A model generated the notes under the pieces. The model worked only from the letters and a program-made list of their open reading frames with translations, was not told where the DNA came from and searched no databases. DNA of 24,846 bases from a virus. The translations under genes and the position numbers were made by a program. The DNA lies in the IMG/VR virus record IMGVR_UViG_3300030102_005770, positions 10,197 through 35,042 of that record; one strand, given 5' to 3'. Shown in pieces: positions 22,452 through 24,846 of this stretch (positions are counted from its first letter, which is position 1; every line of letters starts with the position of its first letter).

Positions 22452-24314
22452 TTATACTCCTAACGCAATCGCTAACACTGTGGCTGTGTTATCAACGTAT
22501 TGCTTCTTAGTTACGTCGTTAGCACTGCTTGGGTCGTTTGTTACAGTCGCACCTGTAAAAGCCGCCGAAGCCGCAGTGGTTAAACCTATTGTAGTACTAT
22601 TTAACGTTCCTTGGGCAGAAACAATATTTGAAAAGGTTCCATTTCTTGGAATTACTCCCCCAATAGTCACGTTATCTACAGTGCCTAAATCAATTGGTCT
22701 TATTGATAAATTTCCACCTGCTTGTGGACTGATAGTTACATCAGCATTTGGTGTTAAACTAACATTATTTGTTGCTGTCAACTGCTGAGCATTGACGTTC
22801 ATGTTGCTTATAGTACCAACTGCTTCTGGTTGTATAGTAACTAGACCTGTTCCTGTTGGTTTAATCTCAACATTTGCATTAATGCCATTGTTTAAAAAAT
22901 TTCCTGTGTTTAAAATTGAACTGAATACACCTGCTCCAATCAATGAAGGTTGAGCAACAGTGATTATGCCTGCTGGTATTCCGTCTGCGTCACCATAAAA
23001 TAAAGAATCTGGAGCATCAACAGGAACTTCATAAGTTAATGTTCCTGATTGTTTACCTTGTGCTTCCGCACCTGTTAGAGTAGTTGAAACTGGAATATCT
23101 ATATAAGATGCAACTGCAATTTGTGTTGTGATTTGACTTCTTATATTGTTTTGATAGTTGGCAAAATTGTTTGCAACATCAAGATAACTGAACAATCTGA
23201 TATTTCCTGATTCATATGAAATTAATTCACTGCTATCAGGTTGCTGAACACCTGTTGTTTCTTTTGTATCAATAGTCCCATCTGCCTGTGCCATTGCATA
23301 GATAGTATCTACCGCACTGTATAAAACTTGATTCTGATATGTACCACCGTTGTAAACATAATTCAATTCATTTTTACCATTAAACATTGTAACTTTTTTA
23401 TCTGACAATGGTGTAACTGCTGACCAATTTACTATTGTGGAATTATCTGTATTCTGTGGGTCTAAAGTATAATTGTAAAAAGTCGGTCCTGCTGGTAAGT
23501 ATTGATCTTCATGCAACAAACCATTATAAGTTATAATGTGTTTTACAGATGCGTTCTGAGTGTAGTTTGCATATTGTAATGCCAACTGTGCACCATTACC
23601 AAAACCAACTATTGCAATTTCTCTTGTGTCAACATTATCGTAACCATCTAAACTTGCTATGATTGAATCTATGAATGCAACATCATTTGCTTTACTTGTT
23701 TGATAACCAACGTTCCATTCGTTGCCATAACCTTGTGGAGCAATTAAAATTCTGTCGTTTACCCAATTTATTTTTGCAATACCTTGTCCTTGTGTTTCAT
23801 TTGTGTCATGAAGCACAATTAAAACTGGAATTTTTTTACCTGCTAAGGCTGTGCCTGTTGTGTCTGGAACAAGTATCTGTGCTGTTCTGTCATAACCACT
23901 TTGTTGTTGTGCCCATGTTTGTGAAACAGTTATTGAACCTGATGCAAGTGTGCTTCCAGTAACAACATTTTGATGACTTAAACCTGTGCTGTACAAATTA
24001 CCTGGAGTGTTTGCATCGTTAACATCGGGTTGGAAAATATTGAAAGTTAAACTTGATAGATTTAATACAAAATTATAAGTTTTACCACGCTCAAGTGTGA
24101 TGTTAGGATTGTTTCCTGAAAGTGGATTACCTTCTTTAAGCCATGTGAACTCACCCGCAGTTTCATTTGTATTGAAATCTGGTGATGGTGGAACCACTGG
24201 TGGAGTGTATGTGTTTGTAATTGTTCTTACAACAACATTTCCAGCATTATCAACTGTGAATCCTGGACTTTTAAATCCGTATTCCGCTTCAAACTGTTTT
24301 AATACAACTGCCAT
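22452..24314 (-). CDS. Fibre-like virion protein with an inserted, apparently inactive esterase-like domain
   Basis: A 620-aa protein. Residues about 55-135 and 411-460 look like two halves of a cupredoxin-like beta domain common in marine phage proteins (NPNITLERGKTYNFVLNL; SGTLTYEVPVDAPDSLFYG). Between them, about 140-400, lies an alpha/beta-hydrolase-like region resembling PHB-depolymerase/LpqC esterases: IPVLIVLHD, WNVGYQTSKANDVAFIDSI, REIAIVGFGNGAQLALQYA. The nucleophile position in the G-x-S-x-G elbow is Gly239, and no convincing acid or histidine is seen. From about 470 a repetitive fibre-like region (VSLTPNADVTISPQ..., NGTFSNIVSA) ends with NDVTKKQYVDNT, typical of tail-fibre ends. 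It starts one base after the 144-aa gene stop and is followed by the giant gene. Confidence 0.78.
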   Translation of the reverse strand: MAVVLKQFEAEYGFKSPGFTVDNAGNVVVRTITNTYTPPVVPPSPDFNTNETAGEFTWLKEGNPLSGNNPNITLERGKTYNFVLNLSSLTFNIFQPDVNDANTPGNLYSTGLSHQNVVTGSTLASGSITVSQTWAQQQSGYDRTAQILVPDTTGTALAGKKIPVLIVLHDTNETQGQGIAKINWVNDRILIAPQGYGNEWNVGYQTSKANDVAFIDSIIASLDGYDNVDTREIAIVGFGNGAQLALQYANYTQNASVKHIITYNGLLHEDQYLPAGPTFYNYTLDPQNTDNSTIVNWSAVTPLSDKKVTMFNGKNELNYVYNGGTYQNQVLYSAVDTIYAMAQADGTIDTKETTGVQQPDSSELISYESGNIRLFSYLDVANNFANYQNNIRSQITTQIAVASYIDIPVSTTLTGAEAQGKQSGTLTYEVPVDAPDSLFYGDADGIPAGIITVAQPSLIGAGVFSSILNTGNFLNNGINANVEIKPTGTGLVTIQPEAVGTISNMNVNAQQLTATNNVSLTPNADVTISPQAGGNLSIRPIDLGTVDNVTIGGVIPRNGTFSNIVSAQGTLNSTTIGLTTAASAAFTGATVTNDPSSANDVTKKQYVDNTATVLAIALGV

Positions 24315-24315
24315 C

Positions 24316-24750
24316 TTAACTTGTTACCTGTTGTCCACCTACTAATGCGTTTTGTGTTGCAAAATATGATGCTCCAAAAATCACTTTACTGCCTGTGTAT
24401 TTTTCTGTTTGTGATTTATCTGCTGGTTCAACAGTTACTTTCACAAGTGAATTATCCACAGTGCTGTTTAATTTTATTAGATTGTTACCTAAATTTGATC
24501 TGCCATATATTGTTAGACTAGATTGATTAGGACTTGCCGCTACTAGCACTTTTAGTATTTCTTTGTTGTTTGTATCGTAATCTACACTGATTGTATATTC
24601 TGCAGACGTGAATGTATTCACGTGCCATTGGTCTAAAACTAACCCTTCTTCAACAACTAGATATGGCCCATTATATGAAAAATTTAAACCATTCTTCAAT
24701 AATAGAGTGTTTCTCTCTCCTTTGCCAAAAAATCTTGATACATCAAACAT
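24316..24750 (-). CDS. Small virion structural protein preceding the fibre genes
   Basis: A 144-aa soluble beta-rich protein starting MFDVSRFFGKGERNTLLLKNG. The stretch YLVVEEGLVLDQWHVNTFTSAEYTISVDYDTNNKE looks familiar from cyanophage structural clusters, but I cannot give a T4 gene number. No membrane segment and no catalytic motif. An AAGGAAAT ribosome site lies about 6 bases before the ATG, and a GGTAAATA late-type octamer 23 bases before it. It heads the minus-strand run with the 620-aa and 2341-aa genes, spaced by 1 and 7 bases, which supports a role in the same appendage or its attachment to the baseplate. Confidence 0.72.
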   Translation of the reverse strand: MFDVSRFFGKGERNTLLLKNGLNFSYNGPYLVVEEGLVLDQWHVNTFTSAEYTISVDYDTNNKEILKVLVAASPNQSSLTIYGRSNLGNNLIKLNSTVDNSLVKVTVEPADKSQTEKYTGSKVIFGASYFATQNALVGGQQVTS

Positions 24751-24773
24751 ATAGAAATTTCCTTGTTATAGTG

Positions 24774-24781
24774 TATTTACC
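24774..24781 (-). promoter_or_regulatory. Late-promoter-like octamer GGTAAATA before the fibre operon
   Basis: On the minus strand GGTAAATAC lies 23 bases before the ATG of the 144-aa gene, with a Shine-Dalgarno between. It departs from the NATAAATA pattern at the second base, so it is a weaker match than the others. The remaining bases to the window end show no gene on either strand. Confidence 0.45.
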
Positions 24782-24846
24782 TTATTGACGGGAGTTGTGT
24801 TGTATGTATAAAAAGGCTATTTACGGGTATTTTTACCGTGTTTTAT

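Noticed and set aside
24806-24840. Small hairpin (GGTA/TACC) at the right edge
   Set aside because: Only four pairs and no T tract in a useful direction. The window ends before the context can be judged.
1-24846. tRNAs, CRISPR arrays, insertion sequences, integrase or attachment sites
   Set aside because: No cloverleaf-like GGTTCRA arms, regularly spaced direct repeats at DNA level, or transposase/integrase motifs were seen on either strand.

Overview
The window is a piece of a lytic, tailed-phage genome of the T4-like (contractile-tail myovirus) type, from an AT-rich marine lineage related to the cyanophage/pelagiphage T4-like viruses. This is supported by recognisable homologues of T4 gp4 (head completion), gp13 and gp14 (neck), gp15 (sheath stabiliser), gp18 (sheath), gp19 (tube) and a gp48/gp54-like tube initiator, plus a dNMP kinase, and by late-promoter octamers of the form NATAAATA just upstream of many structural genes. 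No tRNA, CRISPR, integrase, transposase or photosynthesis gene was seen. No gene-free stretch exceeds about 125 bases.

Layout. (1) Positions 1-6649, minus strand: gp18 then gp19, a strong terminator, then the tube initiator, an unassigned 120-aa protein, gp4, a membrane-anchored coiled-coil protein and two very small proteins, the last cut by the window edge. (2) 6650-9112: a plus-strand HNH/zinc-finger protein running tail-to-tail into a minus-strand early pair (a 2OG-Fe(II) oxygenase and dNMP kinase) that has its own consensus sigma70 promoter, then gp13 on the minus strand. (3) 9153-15415, plus strand, diverging from gp13: gp14, a 53-aa protein, gp15, then an accessory block of tightly overlapping genes: Nudix hydrolase, HldE, a second 2OG-Fe(II) oxygenase, HldD and a sugar-isomerase-like cupin. 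(4) 15419-24750, minus strand: a 144-aa structural protein, a 620-aa fibre-like protein carrying an esterase-like domain without its serine nucleophile, and a 2341-aa repeat-rich virion protein.

How they work together. Most of the window builds the neck, sheath, tube, baseplate and host-contacting appendages. Its most distinctive part is the heptose module: HldE (sugar kinase plus adenylyltransferase) and HldD (epimerase) together would turn D-glycero-D-manno-heptose 7-phosphate into ADP-L-glycero-D-manno-heptose, if a host phosphatase (GmhB-like) acts between the two HldE steps. This points to remodelling of host LPS or use of heptose in glycosylation late in infection, and to a Gram-negative host that handles heptose. 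Since marine Synechococcus LPS is reported to lack heptose, a heterotrophic marine host is a reasonable guess, but the host cannot be fixed from this window.

The other recurring theme is regulation: several genes, both early and late, have their promoter 6-8 bases before the start codon and no Shine-Dalgarno, which suggests leaderless or near-leaderless messages beside ordinary SD-led ones.
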